Shown piece after piece: positions 8,292 through 18,830 of a DNA stretch of 64,000 nt. Made by a program: the position numbers and the translations under genes. Position 1 is the stretch's first letter. The number at the start of each line of letters is the position of its first letter. Under the pieces are notes generated by a model. It was not told where the DNA came from and did not search any database. It was given only the letters and a program-made list of their open reading frames with translations. Source of the stretch: Iodidimonas nitroreducens (GTDB lineage Bacteria > Pseudomonadota > Alphaproteobacteria > Sphingomonadales > Rhodothalassiaceae); the NCBI RefSeq assembly GCF_008579165.1, contig NZ_BKCN01000002.1; one strand, given 5' to 3'.

Positions 8292-11200
8292 GCGTTCACC
8301 GCTTCCAAAACGCCATCAAGGCCTCCGAGGGCATCGATAAGAGCCGGGGTGACACGATAATATCCCGCCAGATCGATGGTGACATCCCCACCCCCGCTCA
8401 AAGGGACGATCAGGCTGATCCGGCCGCGACCCCCTTTGAAATGATCGGTCTGGCTTTTGATCTCCGGTAAAGGGCGGGCATCGCTGATCACGATATCGAG
8501 GACGGATTCCACCTGTTCGGCAATGGTTTCCAGCGAGATGATGGATTTCGCCGATAATCTGACCGCATCATCATCGGGCCGCCTGCGCACCTCGACATCA
8601 AGAACGACAGGGGCACCCTTTTCAGCCAGAATCCGGGCATTATCCAAGCCATCTTCAAACACCATCACCTCGAACCCGCCCGAAGCATCAGACAGGACAA
8701 ACACCCCGAAGGGCCGGTTTTTAACCCGCGATCTCCGCTCTCCATAGCTTTCGATGGCCCCGGCCATCTTAACGGTCATGCCCGCATAATCGGGGCCGGA
8801 GGTGACTTCGGCGGCAGATTTCACCCGATAATGATGCAAGATGGTGGCATAGCTATCCAAAGGATGCGCCGACAGATAAAACCCCACCGCCGAAAGCTCT
8901 TTGGCCAGCAAGGTGGCGCTATCCCATGGCTTTACAGTGGGAAGCTTGGGGCGCTGATCAAGATCGGGGCTGCCATCCGCAGCCGCAAACAGGCTGGTCT
9001 GATTGCTTTTTTTCATCGCCATGGTGGCCTGGGCATGACGCATCAGAAAATCCGATGCCTCAACGATCCGCGCCCGATTGGATTCCAAGCCATCAAAAGC
9101 CCCGGCGGCGGCCAGATGATCGATCTGTCGACGATTGATCAGGCTGGGGTCCAAACGTTCGGCAAAATCATAAAGATCCGCATAAGGGCCATGGGCCGTG
9201 CGCTCGGCAATGATCTGCTCCATCGCCTTTTCCCCCACACCCTTGATGGCCGCCAAAGCATAGCGAATGCATAAGCCTGCTTTGGGATCACCGGCGGCAG
9301 GCGGTGGTGTATCCTTTTCCATTGGGGCCTTTTCCACCCGGAAATGAACGGCAGAGGCATTGACATCGGGGCGCAGCAGATCAATGCCCATTTTCACGAG
9401 TTCTTTTTTGAACATCCCAAGCTTGTCGGTATTGTTCATATCAAGGGTCATGGTAGCGGCCATGAACTCAACCGGAAAATTCGCCTTCAGATAGGCTGTG
9501 TGATAGGCGACAAGGGCATAAGCGGCGGCATGGGATTTATTGAACCCATAGCCTGCGAATTTTGCCAGAAGGTCGAAAATTTCATGGGCCTTTTCATCCG
9601 GCACAGCTTTTTCACGCGCGCCGCTGATGAAACGATCCCGCTGCTTATCCATTTCCGCAGCGATTTTCTTGCCCATCGCCCGGCGCAGCAGATCGGCTTC
9701 GCCCAGGCTATAGCCCGCCATCACCTGGGCGATCTGCATCACCTGTTCCTGATAGATCGCAATGCCATAGGTTTCTTCCAGAATATGGGCGATCATCGCA
9801 TGGGGATAGATCACCGCCTCCTTGCCATGCTTGCGGCTGATATAGGTGGGGATATTTTCCATAGGCCCAGGGCGATAAAGCGCCACGATAGCGATGATAT
9901 CCTCGAATTTATCGGGCTTCAGCCCCTTCAGCATCGCCCGCATCCCGGTCGATTCAAGCTGGAACACACCTGCGGTATCGCCATCGGCCAAAAGCGCGAA
10001 GGTTTTGGGATCATCAAGGGGCAAAGACGACAGATCGATGCGGATCCCCCGTTCGGCAATATAATGGATGGCATAATCAAGAACGGTAAGGGTTTTGAGC
10101 CCCAGAAAATCGAATTTCACAAGCCCCGCCTGTTCCACCCATTTCATATTGAATTGGGTGACCGGCATGGGCGAACGGGGATCGCGATAAAGCGGCACCA
10201 GTTCATCAAGGGGGCGATCGCCGATCACCACCCCGGCGGCATGGGTGGAGGCATGGCGATAAAGACCTTCAAGCTGCAAAGCCCGGTCGATCACCTGTGC
10301 AGTCAGGGGATCTTCGCGCCGGGCTTCCCGCAGGCGGGCCTCACCCGCAATCGCTTCGGCCAGGGTTTTGGGATCGGCGGGATTGTTCGGCACCAGCTTG
10401 CACAAACGATCGGTCACCGGATAGGGCTGTTGCATCACCCGGCCCACATCGCGCAAAACTGCCCGCGCCTGTAATTTCCCAAAGGTGATGATCTGGGCCA
10501 CCTGATCAAAGCCGTATTTATCCTGAACATAGCGGATGACTTTTTCCCGCTTGTCCTGACAGAAATCGACATCGAAATCGGGCATGGAAACCCGTTCGGG
10601 ATTGAGAAACCGCTCAAACAGCAAGGAAAAACGCAAGGGATCAAGATCGGTGATCCGCAAAGCCCAGGCCACCAAAGACCCGGCCCCCGATCCACGCCCC
10701 GGCCCCACCGGAATGCATGATTCTTCGCCCATTTGATGAAATCGGAAACGATCAGAAAATAGCCCGGAAAGCCCATATCATTGATGACGCCAAGCTCATA
10801 ATTCAGACGTTCATGATAGGGCTTTGCCTTTTCCAATTGAGCGGCTTCATTGTCTTGTGCGAGATAGACCGCCTGATCGAGCCGCTCCAGCAGGCCCGCT
10901 TGCGCCTCATTGCGCAAGAGTTCGGCCTCAGAAAGGCCCGTATGGGAAGCAAAATTGGGCAGGATCGGCGCCACAATATCAAGCTTATAAGCGCAGCGCT
11001 TGGCGATGATCAGGCTATTGTCGATGGCTTCGGGCAGATCGGCAAATAAAGCCCGCATCCGGGCCGCCGATTTAAAACCATGCTCGGGCGTCAGCCGCCG
11101 CCGTTCGGGTGTCTCGACATAGGTGCCTTGGGCAATGCACAAAAGCGCATCATGGGCTTCATACATTTTTTCATCGGGAAAAAAGCATTGATTGGTGGCG

Positions 11201-11817
11201 ATCAGCGGAAGATCGCGGGCATAGGCCTGATCCAGAAAAACAGGCTCGGTCGTCTTTTCCTGGGGCAGGCCATGGCGTTGCAGCTCGATATAAAGGCGGC
11301 CGGGAAAAAGCCCTGTCAGATCATCAAGAAGGGCATTGGCTTTATCCATCTGGCCATCATGGATCAAATGGCCTAAGGGTCCAAAAGCGCCGCCGGTAAA
11401 GGCGATCAGGCCATCGCTGCGGCCCGGTTCCTTCAAGGCTTCAAGGGTGATATGGGCCGGTTCATAGCCATCGCTTTCCAGATGCGCTTTTGATACCAGC
11501 TTCATCAGATTGCCATAGCCGATCTTGTTTTTCGCCAATAAAACAATGGATTGTGGATCGGGTTTGCGGCCATTGGACGGCCCCGCCTGATAGGGATTGA
11601 GCAGCGGTAAGGTCACCCCGATGATCGGCTGCACACCGGCAGCGGCCATGGTTTGAGAAAATTCAAGGGCACCGAATAAATTGGCGGTATCGGTGATGGC
11701 CACAGCAGGCATCCCCTCAGCCTTGCACAAGCTGGCCAAATCCTTGATATGGATCGCCCCTTCCAGCAGGGAATAGGCCGAATGCACTCTTAAATGAACG
11801 AAATCCGCACAGGCCAT
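8288..11817 (-). CDS. dnaE: DNA polymerase III alpha subunit (one-base frameshift)
   Basis: Replicative polymerase subunit, about 1176 residues when corrected. It has an N-terminal PHP domain (HLRVHSAYS near residue 8), the palm with PDFDVDF (about 413-419, catalytic aspartates), a helix-hairpin-helix region and a C-terminal OB domain. The frame breaks near residue 367: at plus-strand 10715-10716 one C is missing from GCC, and restoring it joins IKWAKNHG to IPVGPGRGSG. The frame reaches a TTG at 11847, but ATG at 11815-11817 matches the family start (MACADFVHLRVHS). It lies downstream of proS, lolC/E, lolD and a DUF1761 gene, and upstream of the NUDIX gene. Confidence 0.94.
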
Positions 11818-11833
11818 CAGCTTCAACCCGCCT

Positions 11834-12243
11834 TTATTTCCAGCCAACGATCACGGCACCCATGATCATCATCGCCAGCACCGGCATGCCTTCATTGATG
11901 CAAAAAGCCGGATCGATCTATTTTCAAACACATAAACCGGTAAAGCCGCAGGCACCGAAATCATCAGGCTGACAAAAAGCCCCATCAGCGCCCCCATAAA
12001 CCAATGGGTGATCCCCAGCAAATGCGCCAGCAAAGCCAGCCCCAAAGCCAGAATGAGCGCCGCCAAAAACGCATAGAGCAAGGCCGGAAACATCCCGCGC
12101 TGCTCGATATCTTCGGCACCAAAGCGGTTCTCATCCATCCAGCGCCGCCCCAAAGCCAGCGGCGAATACCACATCGCAGCCACCCCCATATAGATGATCG
12201 CCGCAATGGCAATGGCCGGATAATTTAATTGAAACAAGATCAT
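11834..12243 (-). CDS. DUF1761 family membrane protein (one-base frameshift)
   Basis: Small inner-membrane protein of unknown function, 136 residues when corrected. It has four predicted membrane segments, the family signature AAMWYSPLALG after the first segment, and a C-terminal segment. As written the frame ends early with a non-family tail. One extra T in the coding-strand T-run near 11900 restores a tail with INEG followed by a hydrophobic helix and TAA at 11834-11836. I use ATG at 12241-12243, with GGGAG upstream; the frame also reaches a TTG at 12264. It sits between lolD and dnaE. Confidence 0.78.
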
Positions 12244-12339
12244 GATGGATGCTCCCACTTGCAAAAGGATGGTTCTTTATACGCGCTGGGGCTACACAAG
12301 AGAAGGAAAACACAAAACCCTTCGCTTGCATTCGGGGCA

Positions 12340-13017
12340 TCAATCCGTGATCAAACGCCCTTCACGCAGGGTAAGAATGCGATCCATCCGCCCGGCCAGA
12401 CCGGGATTATGGGTTGCCACCAAAGCCGCCAATCCCTGTTCCCGGGCAACATCCACCAATTCGTTCATTACCCGCCCGGCGGTCGATTCATCCAGATTGC
12501 CGGTGGGTTCATCGGCCAGCAAAACCGCCGGTTTATTGGCCAAGGCGCGGGCGATGGCCACACGCTGCTGCTCGCCGCCCGAAAGCTGCCCGGGGCGGTG
12601 ATGCAAACGATCCGCCAAGCCTAAGCGGCTGAGACTTTCGGTTGCCCGGGCTTCGGCCTGCGGCTTGGGCACCCCGGCAATGGTGAGGGGCATGGCGACA
12701 TTTTCAAGGGCGGAAAATTCCGGCAAAAGATGATGAAACTGATAGACAAAGCCCAGCTTTCCAAGCCGTAGCTTCGTGCGCTCCCGCTCGGATGCGGCGG
12801 CGCAGGGCGTGCCTTCGATCCACACTTCGCCCGAGGTGGGGCGTTCCAGCAAGCCCGCGCTGTGCAAAAGGGTGGATTTGCCGGCCCCGCTCTGCCCCAT
12901 CAGCCCAACGATCTCACCGGGTTCGACAGACAGGCTGACATCATGCAGAACCTCAAGGCTGCGCGGCCCCTGACGATAGATTTTTGTGAGCGCGACGATG
13001 GCGATGGCGGCGGTCAT
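12340..13017 (-). CDS. lolD: Lipoprotein-releasing ABC transporter ATPase LolD
   Basis: 225-residue ATPase that powers release of outer-membrane lipoproteins from the inner membrane. It has Walker A GQSGAGKST (41-49), the signature LSGGEQQRVAIARAL and Walker B VLLADEPTGNLD. Its ATG overlaps the lolC/E stop (ATGA), so the two are translationally coupled. Confidence 0.95.
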   Translation of the reverse strand: MTAAIAIVALTKIYRQGPRSLEVLHDVSLSVEPGEIVGLMGQSGAGKSTLLHSAGLLERPTSGEVWIEGTPCAAASERERTKLRLGKLGFVYQFHHLLPEFSALENVAMPLTIAGVPKPQAEARATESLSRLGLADRLHHRPGQLSGGEQQRVAIARALANKPAVLLADEPTGNLDESTAGRVMNELVDVAREQGLAALVATHNPGLAGRMDRILTLREGRLITD

Positions 13018-14258
13018 TCATACCTCAAAACATCAACGGGATCGAGACGCGCCGCCCGCAAGGACGGGGGCAAGGTGGCGAGAAAAGACAGTATCAGCGC
13101 CATGGAAACGATGATCACCACTTCCACAGGATCGACGAGCGCCGGAATTTCCGACAGGAACCGCACCTCGGCATTCCACAGATCGGTTCCCGTGAAGGCT
13201 TCGAGCACAGATTTGATCGCCTCGATATTGAGGCAGAACAGCACCCCGATAATGACCCCCAAAGCCGTGCCCACCACCCCCACGCTCGCGCCCGATATGA
13301 TGAAAATCCGCATGATCGAACCCTGGCTCGCCCCCATGGTGCGCAGGATCGCCACATCCCGGGCCTTGTCTTTCACCAGCATGATCAGGCTGGAAATGAT
13401 ATTGAAGGCCGCCACCACGATGATCAGGGTGAGGATCAAAAACATCACATTGCGCTCCACATCAAGCGCCGACACAAGGCTTTGATTGGTTTGCCGCCAA
13501 GTGGTCACATAGCTCATCGCGCCTGCCGCCTGATCGATGGGGGCAAGATAGCGCTCCACATCTTCAGGACGTTCCACCATCACCTCGATATTGGTGACCG
13601 CATTGCCATAGCGAAAAAATGTCTGGGCTTCGGCTAAGGGCATGCCGATAAACAGATTATCAAAATCATAGATCCCCACATCAAGGGTGGCCGCCACCTC
13701 AAAGGCGATCCCCCGGGGCAAGGAGCCAAAGGGCGTGGCGGTAAAGCTTGGGGCGATCAGCGTCACTTCGTCACCGGCATCAACGCCTAAGCTGCGGGCC
13801 AGACGATAGCCCATGACGATGGTGCGTTCAAAATCAAGACGCTGCAAATTTCCGCTGCGAATGGTCATGCCATCGAGCTTCGAGAAATCGAGGTCTTCAT
13901 CAGGCAGGCCGCGCACAAAAGCGCCCGAAGCCCGGCCATCCTTGATCGCCATCACCTGTGCATGAATATAGGGCGAGGCTGATACCACCCCATCCACCTT
14001 GCGAATGGCTGCGCTGATGGCCCCATAATCAACGATTTCATTGGCCACGCCGGAAACGATGACATGGCCATTAAAGCCCAGAAGCTTCGAGACCAATTCG
14101 GCACGAAAGCCATTCATCACCGACATCACGATGATCAGGGTCGCCACCCCCAGCATGATCCCCAAAAAAGAGAAAATGGCAATCAGCGAGATAAACCCAT
14201 CCGAACGGCGTGCGCGCAGATAGCGCATCGCCACCGACCATTCAAAGCGCGAAATCAA
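13014..14258 (-). CDS. lolC: Lipoprotein-releasing ABC transporter permease LolC/LolE, TTG start
   Basis: 414-residue permease with one N-terminal membrane segment (about 22-50, FLGIMLGVATLIIVMSVMNG), a large periplasmic domain and three C-terminal segments (about 270-400) of the FtsX type. Only one LolC/E-like gene is present, as in many alphaproteobacteria where it forms a homodimer. The start is TTG at 14256-14258, just before ISRFEW, with AAGGA upstream; no ATG in frame fits the family N-terminus. It begins 6 bases after the proS stop. Confidence 0.93.
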   Translation of the reverse strand: MISRFEWSVAMRYLRARRSDGFISLIAIFSFLGIMLGVATLIIVMSVMNGFRAELVSKLLGFNGHVIVSGVANEIVDYGAISAAIRKVDGVVSASPYIHAQVMAIKDGRASGAFVRGLPDEDLDFSKLDGMTIRSGNLQRLDFERTIVMGYRLARSLGVDAGDEVTLIAPSFTATPFGSLPRGIAFEVAATLDVGIYDFDNLFIGMPLAEAQTFFRYGNAVTNIEVMVERPEDVERYLAPIDQAAGAMSYVTTWRQTNQSLVSALDVERNVMFLILTLIIVVAAFNIISSLIMLVKDKARDVAILRTMGASQGSIMRIFIISGASVGVVGTALGVIIGVLFCLNIEAIKSVLEAFTGTDLWNAEVRFLSEIPALVDPVEVVIIVSMALILSFLATLPPSLRAARLDPVDVLRYE

Positions 14259-14264
14259 AAGACT

Positions 14265-15589
14265 TCATCCTTTTCCACCCGCCAGCTTGGCAAAAGCGGC
14301 TTCGGCTGTCAGTTCTTCGCGTTCGCCGGTGGCCCGGTTTTTCAGTTCCACTACCCCGGCTTTCAGCCCGCGCGGCCCCAGCATCACCTGCCATGGCAAA
14401 CCGATCAGATCCATCTTGGCGAATTTGCCACCCGCCCGTTCGGCGCTATCATCATAAAGAACATCAACACCCGCGCGGCCCAGCTTGTCATAAAGATCAT
14501 CGCAGGCGGCAGCGCAGGCCGGATCATCGCCGCGCAGATTAATCAGTCCCACCCGCCAAGGGGCCACGCTTTCAGGCCAGATGATGCCATTATCATCATG
14601 CTGGCTTCGATGATCGCCCCCACCAGCCTTGATACCCCAATGCCATAAGAGCCCATATGCACGGTGATCTTCTCGCCATCCGCGCCCTGCACCACAGCCC
14701 CCATGGGTTCAGAATATTTGGTGCCGAAATAGAAAATATGGCCCACCTCGATCCCCCGACCGGTCATGAGCATATGATCAGCAGGCACATTCTGGCCTTT
14801 GGGATCATGCATTTCCTCGGTCGCGGCATAAAGGCTGGTCCAATGATCGACGATGGGCTGCAGATCGCCATCATAATCAATGTCTTCGCCTGGAATTTCA
14901 AAGCGGTTGAAAGCATGATCATAAAAAACCGCACTTTCCCCGGTGGGGGCCAGCACGATGAATTCATGGCTCAGATCGCCACCAATAGGGCCGGTATCGG
15001 CGCGCATGGGGATGGCCCGCACGCCAAGGCGGGCAAAGGTGCGCAGATAGGCGACAAACATCCGGTTATAGGAACGCCGCGCCGCCGCCTCATCCAGATC
15101 GAAGGAATAATTATCCTTCATCAGAAATTCACGACCCCGCATGACCCCGAAACGCGGGCGGATTTCATCGCGGAATTTCCACTGGATCTGATAAAGATTG
15201 CGCGGCAGATCCTTATAGCTTTTGATCGAATTGCGGAAAATATCGGTCACCTGCTCTTCATGGGTGGGACCAAAAAGCATTTCCCGCTCATGGCGATCAA
15301 CGATCCGCAACATTTCAGGGCCATAGGCATCATAGCGGCCCGATTGCCGCCACAAATCAGCCTGCTGCACGCTGGGCATCAGCACTTCCTGAGCGCCGGC
15401 GCGATCCTGTTCTTCGCGCACGATCCGTTCCACATTGCGAAGCACCCGCAACCCCATGGGCAGCCAGCTATAGATCCCGGCCGCCGCCTGACGGATCATG
15501 CCGCTTCGCAACATAAGCCGGTGGGAAATGATTTGGGCTTCAGCCGGCGTTTCTTTCATTACCGGCAGAAAAAGTTTTGACAGGCGCAT
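14265..15589 (-). CDS. proS: Prolyl-tRNA synthetase, short alphaproteobacterial form (one-base frameshift)
   Basis: Class II synthetase that charges tRNA-Pro; 441 residues when corrected, the short type lacking the YbaK editing insertion. The N-terminal part has the class II motifs (QIQWKFRDEIRPRFG, GSYGIGVSR); the C-terminal anticodon-binding domain follows. The frame breaks at plus-strand 14600, where G replaces GG; restoring it turns an off-family tail into ASHDDNGIIWPESVAPWRVG. Start is ATG at 15587-15589 (MRLSKLFLPVMKETP). It heads a group with lolC/E, lolD and dnaE. Confidence 0.93.
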
Positions 15590-15738
15590 GAGCAGCGAAT
15601 CTTTCTGACATAAAGTGTGGAAGGCAACCGATAACGGTTTATCTTCCTTTTGCCAAACACAATGGACCCAAGGCAAATGCATTCTGATGCGCAATGACGC
15701 AATATCCGAATAAAAATGTGGCATATCGGCAACAGCGA

Positions 15739-15977
15739 CTGAAAAGATGGGCCATCAATCGGCTTTTCGGGTCCGAGACAGGTGACAGGGCAAGGCCTGC
15801 TGCGTAACGTTCATCTCGTCGCGTAAGAGGCTTTTAAAAGCTGCGGCGCGGACCAAGTTCAGGGAGGGGAAAACTCTGAATATGAAAATAAAGTCGCCAC
15901 CAGAAGGCTGACAGTTTTACGGTTTCACAGCCGGATATAATAAAGACAGGGTCATGTGATGATCCTGTCTTTTTTTA
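15739..15977 (+). ncRNA. Candidate structured non-coding RNA ending in a terminator
   Basis: On the plus strand CTGAAAAG (15739-15746) pairs with CTTTTCGG (15763-15770). GGTCCG (15770-15775) can pair with CGGACC (15849-15854), enclosing a perfect palindrome GCTTTTAAAAGC (15830-15841). AAAGACAGG (15942-15950) and CCTGTCTTT (15964-15972) then form a terminator followed by T7. A nine-residue reading frame at 15892 is the only translatable element. No gene on this strand uses the terminator. I do not recognise the RNA family, and the promoter is not defined. Confidence 0.35.
15942..15977 (+). terminator. Rho-independent terminator without an upstream gene
   Basis: A nine-base-pair stem (15942-15950 with 15964-15972) is followed by seven T on the plus strand. 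On the minus strand the same stem is followed by the weaker CTTTATTATA, so a secondary role in ending the TonB-receptor transcript is possible. Confidence 0.75.
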
Positions 15978-16037
15978 TGGCTATTATCCTTCAGGCATTT
16001 GCCTGACTTTTCGCATGTCATCAGATCTTATTGCTTT

Positions 16038-16064
16038 GAAGGGGCAGATATTTCATGCCCCTTC
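16038..16064. repeat. Nine-base inverted repeat downstream of the TonB receptor
   Basis: GAAGGGGCA (16038-16046) and TGCCCCTTC (16056-16064) form a perfect stem with a nine-base loop. No T-run follows on either strand, so it is not a typical terminator. It lies 34 bases beyond the receptor stop and may act as an mRNA 3'-end stabiliser. Confidence 0.5.
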
Positions 16065-16097
16065 ACGAGCAAAACGATGTTGCAAAAACGACTGGCT

Positions 16098-18422
16098 CTA
16101 GAAATTGGCCCGCAATTCAACACCCCATAAGGGCGGCGGATTGATAAAGCCGGTCAGATTATTGAAATCAATGCCTCCGCGCAGGAATGTTTGATCCGTG
16201 ATATTGCGACCATAAAGCGCAAAATCAAAGCGACCATCATTCAACTTCGCCCCCATGCGCACGCCACCAACAGCATTGGTGCCATTGCTGAATTCCTGCG
16301 AATTATAGAGGAAGAAATTGGATTTCGTGGTCAGCGCCCAATCGGTGAACAGATAAAACTCATGGGATTCACCAAAGGGGATGCCGTAACGGGCTGTCCA
16401 ATTAGCAATCCAGCGCGGCGCATTCGGAAGACGGTTTCCATCAATGGAAATCAGGCCATCGACAATTGGATTATCGATGACACAGGTCTGCGGACAAACC
16501 CCATTAATCCCGCCCGGAAAGGGAACACGAATATCGGGATCATTGATCTTGGTGAAATTATAGCTCATGCCTGCGGTCAGCCTCAAAGCCGAGGTCACAG
16601 CCCATTCCGCATCCATTTCAAAGCCCCGACCATCCGAATCCTGTGCATTCAAAAGCCGGGCCGTATTGACATCGCCACCAACCGCCGTGAGCTGCTGATC
16701 ATCCATATCATAATTGAAGGCCGATACATTGAGCCGCAGGCGATTATCAAACAATTCGGTTTTGAAACCAGCCTCAATAGATAGAATTGTTTCAGAGTCA
16801 GCCACCGTGATATCATCTGCAAAGGTAATGCGACCTTGTATGGAAGGCGCGCGAAAGCTCCGGGCAATCCGGCTATAAACTGTGGTATTGCTGCTTAGAT
16901 CATAATTGACACTGGCATCCCAACTGATCACCTCATCACTTGTGGAGCGAAAACTTAAAGGCAGGGGGCCAGGACCGCCCAAAGTTCTTTCCGCCTGAAA
17001 ATCCTTATCTTCCTCGGTATAGCGAACGCCACCGGCCACCGTCAGTCTGGGGGTCAGATGAATATCGACCGAACCAAAAATCCCCCAGGCTTCGGTTTGC
17101 TGTCTTTGGCTGGCAGCCCCATTCAGAGCGTTATTGTTCAAGGTGTCGAAGCCGAAATTATTGATCCTGATATCATCCGAGAAATAGAAAAAACCGGCTT
17201 GGAAATCAAAGATCCCAAGACCTTCGCCGGCAACTCTGAATTCCTGTGTCCATTGATCAAGATCAGGCACATCCGAGCCTGAAGCCGAAGGAAAGGGGAT
17301 GAAACCGGGTCCGAAATTCCCTTCGCCCAAAAATGCAGCACCAAAACCGCCATCAATGTCCCCGCGCCCGATCGGTTTGCTGGCATTTTCGAAGCCGGTA
17401 ATCGATGTGAAGGTCAAGGGCCCCCGCACATAATCCATGCTCAGGCTAGCGCCCCTTAAATCCAGCCCCTGATCATTTTCGCCGTCCTGGAAAACCTGAT
17501 CCCGCCGAAACCCGTCCACAAAGCCCCCGCCGGGCGCGATGATATTGGCCCGGAAGATTTCTGAATCGCCATCAAAGCTGCGGGCGTGAAAATTCAGCAA
17601 GGCAGAAAAATTTTCTGTAGGCGTGTAGAGAAACTGCACCCGGCCGCCAATATCGTTCAAACGGCCCAATTCCAAAGTATTGGCAGGCGCATTTTCCGCC
17701 AGATTATCAATATAATCATCCTGATGCTGTAATCGCCCGGAAACGCGCGCCGCCAAAACACCATCAATGATCGAGCCACCCATGGCGCCTTCAAATTGGA
17801 AGCTGTTGAACCGTCCATAACTGGCCAAGGCATAGGCATCGAATTCATGGGTTGGTTTGCGGGTTTCGATTTTTACGATCCCAGCCGGTGTGTTGCGTCC
17901 GAAAAGCGTACCTTGCGGCCCGCGCAAAACTTCGATCCGCTCGATATCGAACATCATCTGACTTTTGAGCAGGACATTTTCTTTCACAACGCCATCGACA
18001 TAAATCCCAACCGGCTGTGAAGCATTCAGATCAAAATCTGTATTGCCAAGACCGCGAATATAAAAACGCGGCATGATATTCCCATTCGAGCCTTCGGCAT
18101 TGAGACTGGGAACACGCCCGGCCAAATCGCGAATATCTGAACCCGGTGATGTTAAAACATCCAAAGCATCACCGCCAAATGTTGCCACCGATGATGGAAC
18201 ATCACGCAAAGATTGTGTGCGCTTTTGTGCCGTCACCATAATTTCTTCAAGAACCAGAGATCCCTCTCGTGAAGAGTTCTGTTCAGACTGCGTAGTCCTT
18301 GATTCATCAGACTGTAAAGTTTCAGCTATTGAAAAAGATGGACAACTGATTATAAATATTGAGAATAAATTTCTTGAAAAACGAGAGTATAGCTTAGGAG
18401 TTTTTGTCTGTTGATTTGGCAT
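16098..18422 (-). CDS. TonB-dependent outer-membrane receptor
   Basis: 774-residue receptor. It has an N-terminal signal peptide (about 1-34, ending near FSIAE), a TonB-box-like segment (LEEIMVTAQKR, about 60-70), a plug domain with RGLGNTDFD and the RIEVLRGPQGTLFGRNTPAG stretch, a 22-strand barrel and a terminal Phe (VELRANF). It belongs to the large proteobacterial group of receptors with an EIVVTAQ-type box; the ligand cannot be read off. ATG at 18420-18422 has GGAAAGG upstream. It interrupts the usual DUF1467-proS neighbourhood, and its 5' end and upstream region are AT-rich, suggesting acquisition. No regulator or periplasmic partner is adjacent. Confidence 0.92.
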   Translation of the reverse strand: MPNQQTKTPKLYSRFSRNLFSIFIISCPSFSIAETLQSDESRTTQSEQNSSREGSLVLEEIMVTAQKRTQSLRDVPSSVATFGGDALDVLTSPGSDIRDLAGRVPSLNAEGSNGNIMPRFYIRGLGNTDFDLNASQPVGIYVDGVVKENVLLKSQMMFDIERIEVLRGPQGTLFGRNTPAGIVKIETRKPTHEFDAYALASYGRFNSFQFEGAMGGSIIDGVLAARVSGRLQHQDDYIDNLAENAPANTLELGRLNDIGGRVQFLYTPTENFSALLNFHARSFDGDSEIFRANIIAPGGGFVDGFRRDQVFQDGENDQGLDLRGASLSMDYVRGPLTFTSITGFENASKPIGRGDIDGGFGAAFLGEGNFGPGFIPFPSASGSDVPDLDQWTQEFRVAGEGLGIFDFQAGFFYFSDDIRINNFGFDTLNNNALNGAASQRQQTEAWGIFGSVDIHLTPRLTVAGGVRYTEEDKDFQAERTLGGPGPLPLSFRSTSDEVISWDASVNYDLSSNTTVYSRIARSFRAPSIQGRITFADDITVADSETILSIEAGFKTELFDNRLRLNVSAFNYDMDDQQLTAVGGDVNTARLLNAQDSDGRGFEMDAEWAVTSALRLTAGMSYNFTKINDPDIRVPFPGGINGVCPQTCVIDNPIVDGLISIDGNRLPNAPRWIANWTARYGIPFGESHEFYLFTDWALTTKSNFFLYNSQEFSNGTNAVGGVRMGAKLNDGRFDFALYGRNITDQTFLRGGIDFNNLTGFINPPPLWGVELRANF

Positions 18423-18529
18423 TTTTGTAGACCTTTCCTTCCTGAACACATCAGAAATTCCATTACTACAAGATAATTTGGTGTTTAACCAGAATTACCG
18501 AATTAAATTTTTAAGGCAAAACGCTGACG

Positions 18530-18535
18530 ATTATA
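18530..18535 (-). promoter_or_regulatory. Candidate -10 element of the TonB receptor
   Basis: On the minus strand TATAAT occurs at 18530-18535, about 108 bases before the receptor ATG, within a very AT-rich stretch (about 18450-18595). A matching -35 is poor (TTAATG, 16 bases upstream). Confidence 0.3.
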
Positions 18536-18596
18536 TTTATTTCCAAACAATCATTAAAATATTTAAAGTAGTAAAAACAACAAACAGAGCAGGCCC

Positions 18597-18818
18597 TTAG
18601 GCGATAAATATATAAAAAAACACCCACAAAATCGCGGCGATGATGCTTGCAGCCCCGGCTTTTCGCCAGATCATCGGGCGCACGGGGGCGCTTCCCGGGG
18701 TTCCGGGGATCGTGTCATCGGTCGATTCATCTTGTGATGTGACGCCGATAGGCAGGGCCATGAAAAAAACCAGCCACCACAGCACAAGATAAACCATTAT
18801 TCCCGTTACATAAGACAT
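18597..18818 (-). CDS. DUF1467 family membrane protein
   Basis: 73-residue protein with two membrane segments (about 6-27 and 52-72) joined by an acidic/proline-rich loop beginning GVTSQDE, matching the alphaproteobacterial DUF1467 family of unknown function. It starts 12 bases after the methylmalonyl-CoA epimerase gene, its usual neighbour, and is the last gene of the long nuo-led unit. Confidence 0.85.
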   Translation of the reverse strand: MSYVTGIMVYLVLWWLVFFMALPIGVTSQDESTDDTIPGTPGSAPVRPMIWRKAGAASIIAAILWVFFYIFIA

Positions 18819-18830
18819 GCTTGATCCAGA

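Larger units (their letters stand above)
15590..16097. other. 508-base gene-free stretch between proS and the TonB receptor
   Basis: No convincing protein gene is present. It holds a strongly structured plus-strand stretch ending in a terminator (15739-15977, listed separately) and an inverted repeat (16038-16064). The proS promoter must lie in 15590-15740 on the minus strand, but I see no clear consensus boxes. Confidence 0.5.

Noticed and set aside
15739..15977. Known RNAs (tmRNA, 6S, SRP, RNase P, cobalamin or TPP riboswitch)
   Set aside because: None of the core motifs of these families is visible, and no gene follows on the plus strand for a riboswitch to control.
16038..16064. Inverted repeat as terminator of the TonB receptor
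   Set aside because: Strong stem but no T-run on either strand; kept only as a repeat.
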